A stretch of 44,651 nucleotides of DNA from Synechococcus sp. UW140 (lineage in GTDB: Bacteria > Cyanobacteriota > Cyanobacteriia > PCC-6307 > Cyanobiaceae), in NCBI GenBank assembly GCA_945860085.1, contig CAMAPJ010000012.1, positions 1-44,651 of the forward strand, read 5' to 3'. Positions within the stretch are counted from its first letter, which is position 1. Each line of letters opens with the position of its first letter. Made by a program: the position numbers and the translations under genes. A model generated the notes under the pieces. That model worked only from the letters and a program-made list of their open reading frames with translations, searched no databases and was not told the DNA's origin. Below are positions 14,893 through 24,118 of the stretch, piece after piece.

Positions 14893-15184
14893 GACGCGTT
14901 CAATCCGGAATCGCTGAGGCAGGAAGCCCCAGGCAGCAGCAAAAAGCCAACCCAGAACCCCTGACCCCAGAACGCTGAAACCCCGGGGGACAAAGCAGCA
15001 AACCTGAGATCGCGGGGACTCCCCCAATGACGACGGCGAGGAACTGATCCGAACGACTTTTGAGCCCTAACCGCAGAATTCCAGAAGGCCACACCTTGGG
15101 CTGAACGACCGCCCTTCGGCTTGAACCAGCACTCACGCCAGCTGGCTTGCGAAGATCAACGGCCCCCTTGCCTTAGCCCCGCCG

Positions 15185-18100
15185 ATGCCGCTCACCGCCC
15201 TGGTTCGCCAGCTCCAGCAGGTGACCCTCACCGGTGAAGTGCTGGAGCGCAGCAAGCGGCCCGAGCGGTTGCGCCTCAGCGGTGCCGGTCGGGCAGCCAG
15301 GGCCCTGGTCAGCAGCGCCCTGGCCTCAGCGGCAGGAGCGCCCCTGCTGGTGGTGGTGCCAACCCTGGAGGAGGCGGGCCGCTGGGCATCCCTACTGGAG
15401 CTGATGGGCTGGAGCAGCAGCCTGCTCTACCCCACCAGCGAGGGCTCCCCTTACGAACCCTTTGATCCCACCAGCGAAATCACCTGGGGCCAGCTGCAGG
15501 TGCTCAGCGAGCTGCTTGATGGGGGTTCCAGCCGGCTGGCGATCGTGGCTACCGAGCGGGCCCTGCAACCCCACCTGCCGCCACCAGCGGCCCTCAAGGC
15601 CCACTGCCACAGCCTGCGCAAGGGCGACAGCATCAACTTAGAGGCCCTTGGCCAAACCCTTAGCCGCCTGGGCTATGAGCGGGTCGCCACGATCGAACAG
15701 GAGGGCAGCTGGAGCCGGCGCGGCGACATCGTTGATGTTTTTCCGGTGAGCGCCGAACTGCCGGTGCGGTTGGAGTTCTTTGGCGAAGAGCTTGAAAAGC
15801 TGCGGGAATTTGACCCCGCCAGCCAGCGCTCCCTCGATGCGATCGAGGTGGTGCGCCTCACCCCCACCGGCCACGGCCCGTTGATCGCCGATGCCCTGCG
15901 GGAGACGATGCCGGCGGGCCTAGAGCAGCTGCTCAGCCCCGAGGCCCTAGATCAGCTGCTGGAGGGCGGCACCCCCGAAGGCATGCGACGCCTGCTGGGG
16001 CTGGCCTATGCCCAGCCGGCCTCCCTGCTCGATTATCTGCCCGCCGCCACCCTGATCGCCATTGATGAGCGGCGCCACTGCTTGGCCCATGGCCAGCAGT
16101 GGTTTGACCACGCCAGCGCCCACTACGGCGATGTAATCGCCGAGCTGGATATCGCCAAGCTGAATATCGCCGAGCTGAAGAACGCGGAACAAGCCTCGGC
16201 GGTCCCCAGGAGCGGGGCTGGCAGCAGCCTGCTGCCAGCCGGCCTGCACATCAGCGCCCGCGAGGCTTTGGAGCAGGCCGAAAGTTTTGCCGGCTTCGAC
16301 CTGGCCGAACTGAACGAAACCGACAACCACGCCAACAGCTTCGATCTGGCCAGCCGCTCGGTGCCGGCCTATCCCAATGCCTTTGGCAAATTGGCAGCCC
16401 TGGTGCGCGACTTCCAGGCGGACAAGGCGCGGGTGTGGCTGCTCTCGGCCCAGCCGTCGCGAGCGGTGGCCCTGCTGGAGGAACACGACTGCATCAGCCG
16501 GTTTGTGCCCAATCCAGCCGATTTCGCCACGATCAACCGGCTGATTGAACAAAACACCCCGGTTGCTCTCAAGACCCGGGGCACGGCCGAACTGGAGGGC
16601 CTGCAACTGCCGGCCTGGAAGCTTGTTTTAATCACAGATCGGGAATTCTTCGGCCAGCAGTCGTTAACAGCAACGGGCTATGTGCGGCGGCGGCGCAAGG
16701 CGGCCAGCCGCACGGTCGATCCTGGCAAGATGCAGCCGGGCGATTTTGTTGTGCACCGCAACCACGGCATCGGCCGCTTTATCAAGCTGGAAAAACTGGC
16801 GATCAGCGGCGAATCCCGCGATTACCTAGTGGTGCAATACGCCGATGGCCTGCTGCGGGTGGCCGCCGACCAACTCGGCAGCCTGGGCCGCTATCGGGCC
16901 AGCACCGATGCCCCGCCCGAGCTCAACCGCATGGGCGGTACGGCCTGGACCAAGGCGAAGGAGCGGGCCCAAAAGGCAGTGCGCAAGGTAGCGCTCGACT
17001 TGGTCAAGCTCTACGCCGAACGGCATCAAGCGCCGGGCTTTGCCTTCCCCGCCGATGGCCCTTGGCAAAGCGAACTCGAAGACTCCTTCCCCTACGAACC
17101 CACCCCTGACCAGCTCAAGGCGATTACCGATGTCAAACGGGACATGGAGCGACCCCAGCCCATGGACCGGTTGGTCTGCGGCGATGTGGGCTTCGGCAAA
17201 ACGGAGGTGGCGATTAGGGCCATCTTCAAGGCGGTAACCGCCGGCAAGCAGGTGGCCCTACTCGCCCCGACCACGGTGCTCGCCCAACAACACTGGCGCA
17301 CCCTCAGTGAACGCTTCGCCCCCTACCCACTCAAGGTGGCCCTGCTCAACCGCTTCCGCACCACACTCGAACGCAAGACAATCCTGGCGGGCCTGGGCGA
17401 GGGAAAGGTTGATGTGGTGGTTGGCACCCACCAGCTACTGGGCAAGGGCACCAACTTCAAGGAACTGGGATTGCTGGTGGTGGATGAGGAGCAGCGTTTT
17501 GGCGTCAATCAGAAGGAAAAGATCAAGGCCCTGCGTAAAGACGTCGATGTCTTGACCCTCTCAGCCACGCCAATCCCCCGCACCCTTTACATGAGCCTCT
17601 CTGGCGTGCGTGAGATGAGCCTGATCACCACGCCGCCGCCCCTGCGCCGGCCGATCAAAACCCACCTCGCCGCCCTCGATGAGGAAGCGGTGCGCAGCGC
17701 CATCCGCCAGGAACTCGATCGCGGCGGCCAGATTTTCTATGTGGTGCCGCGGGTGGAGGGAATCGAGGAGGTAGCCGGCCAGCTGCGCCAGATGGTGCCA
17801 GGCCTGCGCCTGCTGGTGGCCCATGGCCAGATGGCCGAAGGCGAACTGGAAAGCGCCATGGTGGCCTTCAATGCCGGCGAATCCGATCTGATGCTCTGCA
17901 CCACGATCGTGGAAAGCGGCCTCGATATTCCCCGCGTCAACACGATCTTGATCGAGGACGCTCACAAATTTGGCCTGGCCCAGCTCTATCAACTGCGGGG
18001 CCGGGTCGGCCGCAGCGGCATCCAGGCCCACGCCTGGCTCTTCTACCCCGGCGATGCCTCCCTTTCAGAAGCGGCGCGCCAGCGGCTGCGGGCCATCCAG

Positions 18101-18814
18101 GAATTCGCCCAGCTCGGCTCGGGCTACCAGCTAGCGATGCGCGACATGGAAATCCGCGGCGTCGGTAATTTGCTGGGGGTAGAGCAGAGCGGCCAGATGG
18201 AAACAATCGGCTTCGATCTCTACATGGAGATGCTGCAGGAATCCCTCGCCGAAATCCAGGGCCAGGACATCCCGGCAGTCGATGACACCCAGATTGACCT
18301 GCCGATCACGGCCTTCATCCCGGGCGATTGGATCACCGAAAACGACGAAAAGATCGCCGCCTACCGGGCCGCCGCCGAGTGCGACAGCCAGGAGACCTTG
18401 GTGGAACTGGCTGCCGGCTGGGTCGATCGCTATGGCGCCATTCCGGCTCCGGTGCAGAGCCTGCTGCAATTGATGCAGCTGAAAGTCCTGGCCAAGCGCT
18501 GCGGCTTCTCGCGCATCAAGCCGGAGAAGCCCAACATCGCGCTGGAGACACCAATGGAGGAGCCGGCATTCCGGCTGCTACGCCAGGCCCTGCCCCAACA
18601 TCTGCATGGACGGCTCGTGTATCAGGGCGGGCCTGGCAGCACGGCCAAGGTGCTGGCCCGGGGGTTGGGGGTGTTGCCAATCGAGAAACAGCTGGAGCAA
18701 CTGATGGAGTGGCTCAAACTGATGGCCGACCAGATTCCCGGCAGCGATGGCCTCAATGCCAACCAACGCCGCCAACAACTCGAAACCCGCAATGCCGAGG
18801 TGCTGCGTGTTTGA
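15185..18814 (+). CDS. Transcription-repair coupling factor Mfd
   Basis: A 1209-residue ATP-dependent translocase. It displaces stalled RNA polymerase and recruits UvrA for strand-specific repair. Domains in order are: UvrB-like module (about 1-310), RNA polymerase-interaction domain (from GDFVVHRNHGIGRF, about 515-590), RecG-like helicase with Walker A GDVGFGKT (666-673), DEEQ box (767-770) and motif VI (QLRGRVGRSG), then the TRCF C-terminal domain. The length is slightly above the usual 1150 or so. Part of the excess is an insert at about 319-380 that begins with pentapeptide-like units (AELDI, AKLNI, AELKN). The start is ATG 15185. The next gene begins inside its last codons. Confidence 0.96.
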   Translation: MPLTALVRQLQQVTLTGEVLERSKRPERLRLSGAGRAARALVSSALASAAGAPLLVVVPTLEEAGRWASLLELMGWSSSLLYPTSEGSPYEPFDPTSEITWGQLQVLSELLDGGSSRLAIVATERALQPHLPPPAALKAHCHSLRKGDSINLEALGQTLSRLGYERVATIEQEGSWSRRGDIVDVFPVSAELPVRLEFFGEELEKLREFDPASQRSLDAIEVVRLTPTGHGPLIADALRETMPAGLEQLLSPEALDQLLEGGTPEGMRRLLGLAYAQPASLLDYLPAATLIAIDERRHCLAHGQQWFDHASAHYGDVIAELDIAKLNIAELKNAEQASAVPRSGAGSSLLPAGLHISAREALEQAESFAGFDLAELNETDNHANSFDLASRSVPAYPNAFGKLAALVRDFQADKARVWLLSAQPSRAVALLEEHDCISRFVPNPADFATINRLIEQNTPVALKTRGTAELEGLQLPAWKLVLITDREFFGQQSLTATGYVRRRRKAASRTVDPGKMQPGDFVVHRNHGIGRFIKLEKLAISGESRDYLVVQYADGLLRVAADQLGSLGRYRASTDAPPELNRMGGTAWTKAKERAQKAVRKVALDLVKLYAERHQAPGFAFPADGPWQSELEDSFPYEPTPDQLKAITDVKRDMERPQPMDRLVCGDVGFGKTEVAIRAIFKAVTAGKQVALLAPTTVLAQQHWRTLSERFAPYPLKVALLNRFRTTLERKTILAGLGEGKVDVVVGTHQLLGKGTNFKELGLLVVDEEQRFGVNQKEKIKALRKDVDVLTLSATPIPRTLYMSLSGVREMSLITTPPPLRRPIKTHLAALDEEAVRSAIRQELDRGGQIFYVVPRVEGIEEVAGQLRQMVPGLRLLVAHGQMAEGELESAMVAFNAGESDLMLCTTIVESGLDIPRVNTILIEDAHKFGLAQLYQLRGRVGRSGIQAHAWLFYPGDASLSEAARQRLRAIQEFAQLGSGYQLAMRDMEIRGVGNLLGVEQSGQMETIGFDLYMEMLQESLAEIQGQDIPAVDDTQIDLPITAFIPGDWITENDEKIAAYRAAAECDSQETLVELAAGWVDRYGAIPAPVQSLLQLMQLKVLAKRCGFSRIKPEKPNIALETPMEEPAFRLLRQALPQHLHGRLVYQGGPGSTAKVLARGLGVLPIEKQLEQLMEWLKLMADQIPGSDGLNANQRRQQLETRNAEVLRV

Positions 18815-20102
18815 GTTTTTTGCCAACTGCCTTCCCCCCAGTCGACGGCCCAGGTTGGCCCGGGGACTGACCCTGGCCCTTGGCCTTGCAGGGTCCCTTG
18901 GCCTGCAGGCCTGCCAAGGGACCCTGCCCTTCCAACGTCAAACCCTGATCATCTATGTGGTGCCTCCCGGCTCATCCACCCTGACCAAAGTCGACATTGA
19001 CAACTTCTGGAATCCACTGGTTACAGCCTACAAACGACTGCATCAAGGCGTCCATCTCAATTTCAACTTCGTCGTCTTTGAATCCCAGCGACTAAAACAA
19101 GAATTGCGGCGTCGTAATAGCCGCGGCTTGGGCCCCGACCTGCTGGTTGTCAATGCTGCCACCGCCATCGATCTGCTCAATCAGGGACTGATTAGCAAGC
19201 TGCAGGTCCCGGCCGACGTGCAGAACAGCCTCCAACCTTGGGTGCTCTCCAGGGTGCGGGTCAAGGGGGGACTCGCGGCCCTACCGATTGCCCTGGAGCC
19301 CCAGCTGAGCTGTTACAACCGGTCCCGCATTCCGAGCCCACCGGCCACCCTCGACGAGCTGCTGCAGCTGGCCGCCAAGGGCAAATCGATCGGTCTTTCC
19401 GTCTCACCGCCAAACATTTGGTGGACGATCGGACCCTTGGGAGCAGATCAACCTCTGCAGGCCTTGATGGAGACTCCCGTGGATAGGCCGATGCCGATTG
19501 ATGGCCGCGGTCGAGCCAGAATCACAACCTGGCTGGCCTGGTTGCGTGATGCAGCACGCCAAAGTCATGTCAATTTCTTCAACAACGACGAAGAACTGCT
19601 CACCGGCCTCAGCAACGGCCAACTGGATTGGACCAGTTGTTTGAGTTTCAACCTGCCACGGTTGCAGGCAAAAATGGGTGCCAATCTTGGTGTGGCGAGC
19701 CTGCCGCAAGGCCCCCATGGCCTGGCCTCCCCCAACTCGCTGCTACGCGTGGTCGCCTTCGGCGTCAATTCCTCCCCCCAACAACGCAAGCGCGCCCTGG
19801 AACTTGGGCTTATGCAACTCAACCCATTGATGCAACGCTCTCTCACCCTCAACAGTCAGCAAATGTTGCCGGTCAATCGCTTCGCGCCGGCACCGGTGGC
19901 CAGTTCGGCCAGGATCCAAGCCTTGGTCAATGCCGAGGAGCAATTTCAGCGCAGCTCCCTTTTCGCCCGCGCGCCCTTGGCGGTCAATCGGCTCGACACC
20001 GTCAGCCCAGCGGTCGAAAATCTGCTGACCCAGTTGGTGGTCGATGTGATCGGGCCCGAACAGGCCAGTGAGCGCCTGATCGGGATCCTGAGGCATCCCT
20101 AA
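18807..20102 (+). CDS. Lipoprotein extracellular solute-binding protein (family 1-like)
   Basis: About 431 residues from GTG 18807, chosen because GAGG lies 6 bases before it; an earlier ATG at 18747 would lie deep inside mfd. A hydrophobic signal ends in a lipobox (LGLQAC), so the protein is probably anchored in a membrane facing the periplasm. The mature chain has the layout of sugar-type binding proteins: a first lobe with FNFVVFESQRLKQEL and PDLLVVNAATAIDLL, then a hinge, then a second lobe with ARITTWLAWLRDAA. No ABC permease or ATPase is adjacent. The gene overlaps mfd by 8 bases and its TAA overlaps the ATG of the MscS gene. The ligand is unknown. Confidence 0.75.
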   Translation: MFEFFANCLPPSRRPRLARGLTLALGLAGSLGLQACQGTLPFQRQTLIIYVVPPGSSTLTKVDIDNFWNPLVTAYKRLHQGVHLNFNFVVFESQRLKQELRRRNSRGLGPDLLVVNAATAIDLLNQGLISKLQVPADVQNSLQPWVLSRVRVKGGLAALPIALEPQLSCYNRSRIPSPPATLDELLQLAAKGKSIGLSVSPPNIWWTIGPLGADQPLQALMETPVDRPMPIDGRGRARITTWLAWLRDAARQSHVNFFNNDEELLTGLSNGQLDWTSCLSFNLPRLQAKMGANLGVASLPQGPHGLASPNSLLRVVAFGVNSSPQQRKRALELGLMQLNPLMQRSLTLNSQQMLPVNRFAPAPVASSARIQALVNAEEQFQRSSLFARAPLAVNRLDTVSPAVENLLTQLVVDVIGPEQASERLIGILRHP

Positions 20103-21322
20103 TGGGCGACTTGATGCTGGCGATGGTCAGCTGGCTGGGCTTCTTACAGCGGCCAGATGTACTCGTGCAGCTCCTGGCGATTGCCCTGGCGGTGTTGCTA
20201 GCCAGGCGCCTGCGGGGATCCCCCTGGCTGGGCCGCCCGTTCCGGCCGAGCTGGCTCCCGGGCTGGATTCGGCGTCCCCCCGTCGCCCTGGCCGAGACAG
20301 GAGCCCTGGTGCTGGCCATACCGCTGCTGAATCTGGCGGGCCAGGAAAGCGGGTTGGTGCTGCTGATTGCCCAGCTCAAGGCCGCCTGGCTAGCCCTGGA
20401 GCTGGTGGAGAAGCTGCTGCTCAGCCGCTGGCTCGATCCGGTGATGGCCTCCAGGCTCTCGAGCCGCCTGCTGCGGCCCGCCCTGCTGCTGGCCACCCTG
20501 CTCATTGGCCTGGATGCAGTGGACAACCTTCAAGAGCTGGCAAACCTGCCGATGGGCCGCCTGTTCGGATCGGCCGTCAACCTCGGCAGCCTCTTCGAGG
20601 TGGTAGTGGTGCTCTACGTCCTGGTGATCGGCTCGGGACCGCCCGCCTGTGCCATCGGCTGGTTCTGTCAACGGGGCCTGGGCATGACCGAAGGCAGCCG
20701 CCGGGCCCTGGAGCTGCTGCTGCGCTATCTGCTAGTCAGCTTGGGCGTGCTCTGGGCCCTGGGGCACCTGGGCTTCAACCAGACTGGCCTGTTCGCCATC
20801 GCCGGCGGCCTGTCGGTGGGCCTGGGCTTTGGCGTCAAGGAGGTGTTCTCGAACTTCATCAGTGGCCTGTGGTTGCTTTTTGAAGGGTCGGTGCGGCCGG
20901 GTGAAGTGCTGATCATTGATGGCGAAGCCTGTGAAGTGCGCCGTCTGGGGCTGCGGGCGGCGGTGCTCTGGCGCAGCAGTGACAACGCCGAACTGCTGAT
21001 CCCCAACCAAACCTTCTTCACCTCCACAACCGCCACCTTCACCGGCAGCGACCGGATGCGCCGCGGCATTTTGGCGGCGACGCTGACCAACAGCCTCGCG
21101 CCCAGCGAGGTGGTGTCCCGCCTCGAACAGGTGGCGACCGCCCAGGCGGGGGTGTTGATCGAGCCGGCGGCCAAGGCCAGCGTCGAGCAGCTGGGCGACA
21201 CCACCATTCGCTACAAGCTCACCTACTGGATCGCCGATCCGCTCAGCAATCAGGAGATCAGCAGCGCTCTGAAGCTGGCGCTCTGGCACAACTTCAAACC
21301 CATCGACATCAGCCTGAACTGA
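20102..21322 (+). CDS. MscS-family mechanosensitive channel
   Basis: A 406-residue membrane protein. Five or so hydrophobic helices (about 15-35, 60-80, 85-110, 120-140, 165-185) precede the pore region. The pore-lining helix is rich in Gly and Ala (GLFAIAGGLSVGLGFGVKEVFSNF). The beta domain follows, with FEGSVRPGEVLIIDG and IPNQTFF, as in MscS. Its family releases small solutes or ions on membrane tension. ATG 20102 overlaps the upstream TAA by one base, so the channel and the solute-binding lipoprotein are translationally coupled. The pair may work together, for instance in solute-gated or solute-monitored efflux; this is inference. Confidence 0.88.
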   Translation: MGDLMLAMVSWLGFLQRPDVLVQLLAIALAVLLARRLRGSPWLGRPFRPSWLPGWIRRPPVALAETGALVLAIPLLNLAGQESGLVLLIAQLKAAWLALELVEKLLLSRWLDPVMASRLSSRLLRPALLLATLLIGLDAVDNLQELANLPMGRLFGSAVNLGSLFEVVVVLYVLVIGSGPPACAIGWFCQRGLGMTEGSRRALELLLRYLLVSLGVLWALGHLGFNQTGLFAIAGGLSVGLGFGVKEVFSNFISGLWLLFEGSVRPGEVLIIDGEACEVRRLGLRAAVLWRSSDNAELLIPNQTFFTSTTATFTGSDRMRRGILAATLTNSLAPSEVVSRLEQVATAQAGVLIEPAAKASVEQLGDTTIRYKLTYWIADPLSNQEISSALKLALWHNFKPIDISLN

Positions 21323-21330
21323 GGGCTGAG

Positions 21331-21368
21331 CTGGCTTGGCGCCCCACGGAGCGGGCGGCACAAGCCAG
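21331..21368 (+). terminator. Hairpin after the MscS gene
   Basis: CTGGCTTG (21331-21338) and CAAGCCAG (21361-21368) form a perfect 8-base stem. The GC-rich loop contains a smaller GCCC/GGGC pairing. It starts 9 bases after the MscS stop and is a likely end point of the mfd transcript. No T-run follows. Confidence 0.5.
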
Positions 21369-21507
21369 GCGCCGCAACCCTTTTCCATCCCAATGCCTGG
21401 CTGCAGCCCGGCTCCATGCCTGGGTGCCAGCCAGCCCACCGCCCAGACCCCTCTCAGCTTGCGCAATTCTTCGTTACAGTTGGGACATCTTTCGTTACCG
21501 CAGCGCC

Positions 21508-21678
21508 GTGGGTGAGCTGATCGAGCAGGGAGCAGGAACTGGTGGGTTCAGCACGCTCTCGGGACTGGTCTGCCTGATTGCCCTTGGCCTCTACGGCTTG
21601 ATGAGCCGCGACCAAGAAAACAACAACGACGACGACGACTCCAGCCCAGGCGGCGGCCTGATGCAGCCCGTGGCCTGA
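21508..21678 (+). CDS. Small single-span membrane protein with acidic tail
   Basis: About 56 residues from GTG 21508; an upstream GTG at 21424 would add 28 residues of poor composition. One membrane helix (FSTLSGLVCLIALGLYGLM) is followed by an acidic run (NNNDDDDSS) and the C-terminus PGGGLMQPVA. Short cyanobacterial proteins ending in a GGGLMQPV-type motif are familiar in Synechococcus and Prochlorococcus, without a known role. The conserved tail is more likely the functional part than the helix. It stands alone between the mfd cluster and the lipocalin-like gene. Confidence 0.5.
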   Translation: MGELIEQGAGTGGFSTLSGLVCLIALGLYGLMSRDQENNNDDDDSSPGGGLMQPVA

Positions 21679-21792
21679 TCATTCTTTTGCCCTCAGAAGA
21701 ACTTGATCAGCTAACGATTTCAACGGGACAGGGGAAATGCAATCAAATCGCAGTGCAGGTCAGTTCTGATTTGCCCATCGATGCATTGACCA

Positions 21793-22287
21793 ATGGCTGC
21801 CAAAGCTAGATTTATAGCTGGCAACCCAACAATAATGAGCCTCATGATTCAAGACAATTCGCTGGACCGCGTCAAGGGCCAATGGCGCCTCTCAAGCTGC
21901 ATAACCGAAAAAAAAGGCTCCACAGAAAAATTTAAGCCCCTAGGGGAAAGACCAAAAGGCAGACTAGTCATCACAGAAACTGCTTATCTACTCGTACTGA
22001 TCACCACAAGCCAGCGAGCCATTGCCACATCGGAAGCCGACAAATCAGCCGCATATTCTACCATGGTTTCCTATTCTGGTTGCTGTGAATTCTCCGGCAA
22101 TCAATTAACAACCAAAGTAGATATATCCTGGAACGAAGAATGGGTTGGCGGCGAGCAAGTGCGCTACTTTGAATTTTCAGGAGAGACCCTTATGCTTACC
22201 ACTGCTTGGGAGGCGAATCCCTGGGAGCCCGAAACAAGCAGCAGCACGCCGATCAGAAGCGTACTGGCCTGGGAACGAGAAGCGTAA
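21793..22287 (+). CDS. Lipocalin-like domain protein
   Basis: Up to 164 residues; ATG 21835 or 21844 may be the true start, since the domain opens at DRVKGQWRLSS. Motifs match the bacterial lipocalin-like (Lipocalin_5) pattern: PKGRLVITETAYLLVLI, then AYSTMVSYSGCCEFSGNQL, then VDISWNEEWVGGEQVRYFEF, then LVLAWERE-like RSVLAWERE. Such proteins form a small beta barrel, probably for a hydrophobic ligand. There is no signal peptide. The gene and its surroundings (about 21680-22530) are visibly richer in A and T than neighbouring DNA, and codon use differs. It may have been acquired by transfer. Confidence 0.65.
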   Translation: MAAKARFIAGNPTIMSLMIQDNSLDRVKGQWRLSSCITEKKGSTEKFKPLGERPKGRLVITETAYLLVLITTSQRAIATSEADKSAAYSTMVSYSGCCEFSGNQLTTKVDISWNEEWVGGEQVRYFEFSGETLMLTTAWEANPWEPETSSSTPIRSVLAWEREA

Positions 22288-22532
22288 GTCCTTCACTATC
22301 CATCCAAACCCAATACTTGTCATCCACCACCCAATCGATGGCAAGTTTTTCTTTTGTTTTTAAAAACTTAAAAGACTCATCTCAATTAGTCTCACTTGGA
22401 TTGCCCCTTCACAATCCTGTCTCGACACTCCTTAGCATCTCAATTCTGCCCAATCAATTGCCCTAAGGTTCGCAAGCTTTCTTCGATGCCCAGAAGCAAT
22501 GCCTGAATCCTTAGCATCCCAAGCCCAAGCAC

Positions 22533-23876
22533 TCATTTGGCCGCCTTGCCTGCCCCCAGGGCCGCCGGCACATTGCTGGTGCCCGGTTGGAAGGGACGCT
22601 GGGCCAGCCCGGCGCCGCGCAGCAATTTGAGCAGGGCCGTTTCGGCCGCCACGAACTGGCTGTCCTTCTGGGTGGCAATGTCTTCGAGCTTTAGTTTCTG
22701 GGCGTCGGCATCCGACAGTTTTGCCGTGACATCGGGTTCGATGCCGCGGTGGTGGATGTCGCGACCACTGGGGGTGAGGTACTTGGCGATTGTCACGGTC
22801 ATGCCGGAGCCATCAGACAGCCCCCTCACCGATTGCACAAGGCCCTTTCCAAAGGTCTTCTGGCCCACCAGCAGGGCCCGGTGATTGTCCTGCAGGGCGC
22901 CGGAAAGTATTTCGCTGGCACTGGCAGAGCCCTCATTGACCAGGATCACCAGGGGGCGCTTGGTGAGGGCATGGCCGTTAGCCCGCTTGATGTCCTGAAT
23001 GCCATCGCGGGTTTTGGTAGACACAATCACGCCCTCATCAAGCCACTGGCGGGCAATCGCCACGCTGGCCATCAGCAGGCCGCCCGGGTTGCTGCGCAGG
23101 TCGAGCACATAACCTTGCACCCCCTTGGCTTCTAGGTCTTTCACCGCCGCACCCATGTCCCGGGCGGCATTGGCGTTGAATTGCTTCAGACGGATATACC
23201 CAAGGCGTTCGCCTTCGGGGCCGGTTTTCACCTGGTGCTCGACGGTGTGGAGTTCGATCCGTTCGCGCACCAAGGGCGAAGTGACCAGGGCGCCCTTGCG
23301 GCGCAGCTGAATCGTCACCTTGGTGCCAGCTTCGCCGCGAATCAGCTTGACCGCCTCCTCGGTGGACATGCCCTTGGTGGCTTTGCCATCGATCGAGACG
23401 ATCACATCTTTAGGCATCACGCCAGCCCGGTAGGCGGGCGACCCTTCGATCGGCGCAATCACCACCAATTCCTTACTGTCCTTGTCGATGCTCAGCTGAA
23501 TGCCCACCCCGGACAATTCGCCCGAGGTGTCAATCTGCATCTCCTTGAACTCACGCGGATCAAGGAAGCGGGTGTAGGGATCACTGAGGGTGGCCAACAT
23601 GCCGCGGATGGCGGCATAGCCTTGCTTGGGCGTATCGTAATTTTTGCCGAGCAACTGGCGCCTTAATTCACGCCAACGTTCCGGCGAATACTTGCCAGTG
23701 GTATCAAGATAGTCGCGAAAAACAATCTGCCAGGTTTGATCAATCACCTCCTTGGGGCTGTCGCTGATCAGGGAGGCCAGGCTGGGGGCGCTGAGCAGTT
23801 GACTGCCCACCAGCATGGTGGCGGCAACAGCCCCAGTCCCCATCAACACCACGACGCCGGTGCGAGCCCTGCCCAT
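22533..23876 (-). CDS. Carboxyl-terminal processing serine protease (S41)
   Basis: About 447 residues from ATG 23876, with AGGAG 8 bases before it; TTG 23879 is also possible. A single N-terminal helix or signal (VVVLMGTGAVAATMLVG) directs it to the membrane or lumen. A PDZ domain (about 115-205) is followed by the S41 catalytic domain. The nucleophile is Ser319 in NEGSASASE, and Lys344 (TFGKG) is the general base 25 residues later. Cyanobacteria carry several Ctp paralogues. One matures the D1 protein of photosystem II, and this one's exact target cannot be read. It lies next to ispG, a common pairing in marine and freshwater Synechococcus. Confidence 0.92.
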   Translation of the reverse strand: MGRARTGVVVLMGTGAVAATMLVGSQLLSAPSLASLISDSPKEVIDQTWQIVFRDYLDTTGKYSPERWRELRRQLLGKNYDTPKQGYAAIRGMLATLSDPYTRFLDPREFKEMQIDTSGELSGVGIQLSIDKDSKELVVIAPIEGSPAYRAGVMPKDVIVSIDGKATKGMSTEEAVKLIRGEAGTKVTIQLRRKGALVTSPLVRERIELHTVEHQVKTGPEGERLGYIRLKQFNANAARDMGAAVKDLEAKGVQGYVLDLRSNPGGLLMASVAIARQWLDEGVIVSTKTRDGIQDIKRANGHALTKRPLVILVNEGSASASEILSGALQDNHRALLVGQKTFGKGLVQSVRGLSDGSGMTVTIAKYLTPSGRDIHHRGIEPDVTAKLSDADAQKLKLEDIATQKDSQFVAAETALLKLLRGAGLAQRPFQPGTSNVPAALGAGKAAK

Positions 23877-24118
23877 CAATAACTCCTGTAAACCTGGAGA
23901 TTGATCTCAAGCTAGCCCGCCGGGGCGAGTTCTCGGCAGCGGGGAAAACCGGAAATGGACCAGCCAGGCGACCGAACCTTGAATAGGGGCTTGACAGGGC
24001 TTCGTTCTCGGTAACGCTCGATTGGAGCTAAGGCCAGATCAGCCGCCAGGGCTCAATCAAGCTGGTCAGCAAGGGGCCAGTCGCCCGCCACAAAAGCAGC
24101 CCCGCGTTCCGAAACCGT

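Noticed and set aside
14893-15184. Small genes or an RNA between the second CDF gene and mfd
   Set aside because: Only short overlapping frames of poor composition are present, with no hairpin or promoter that stands out.
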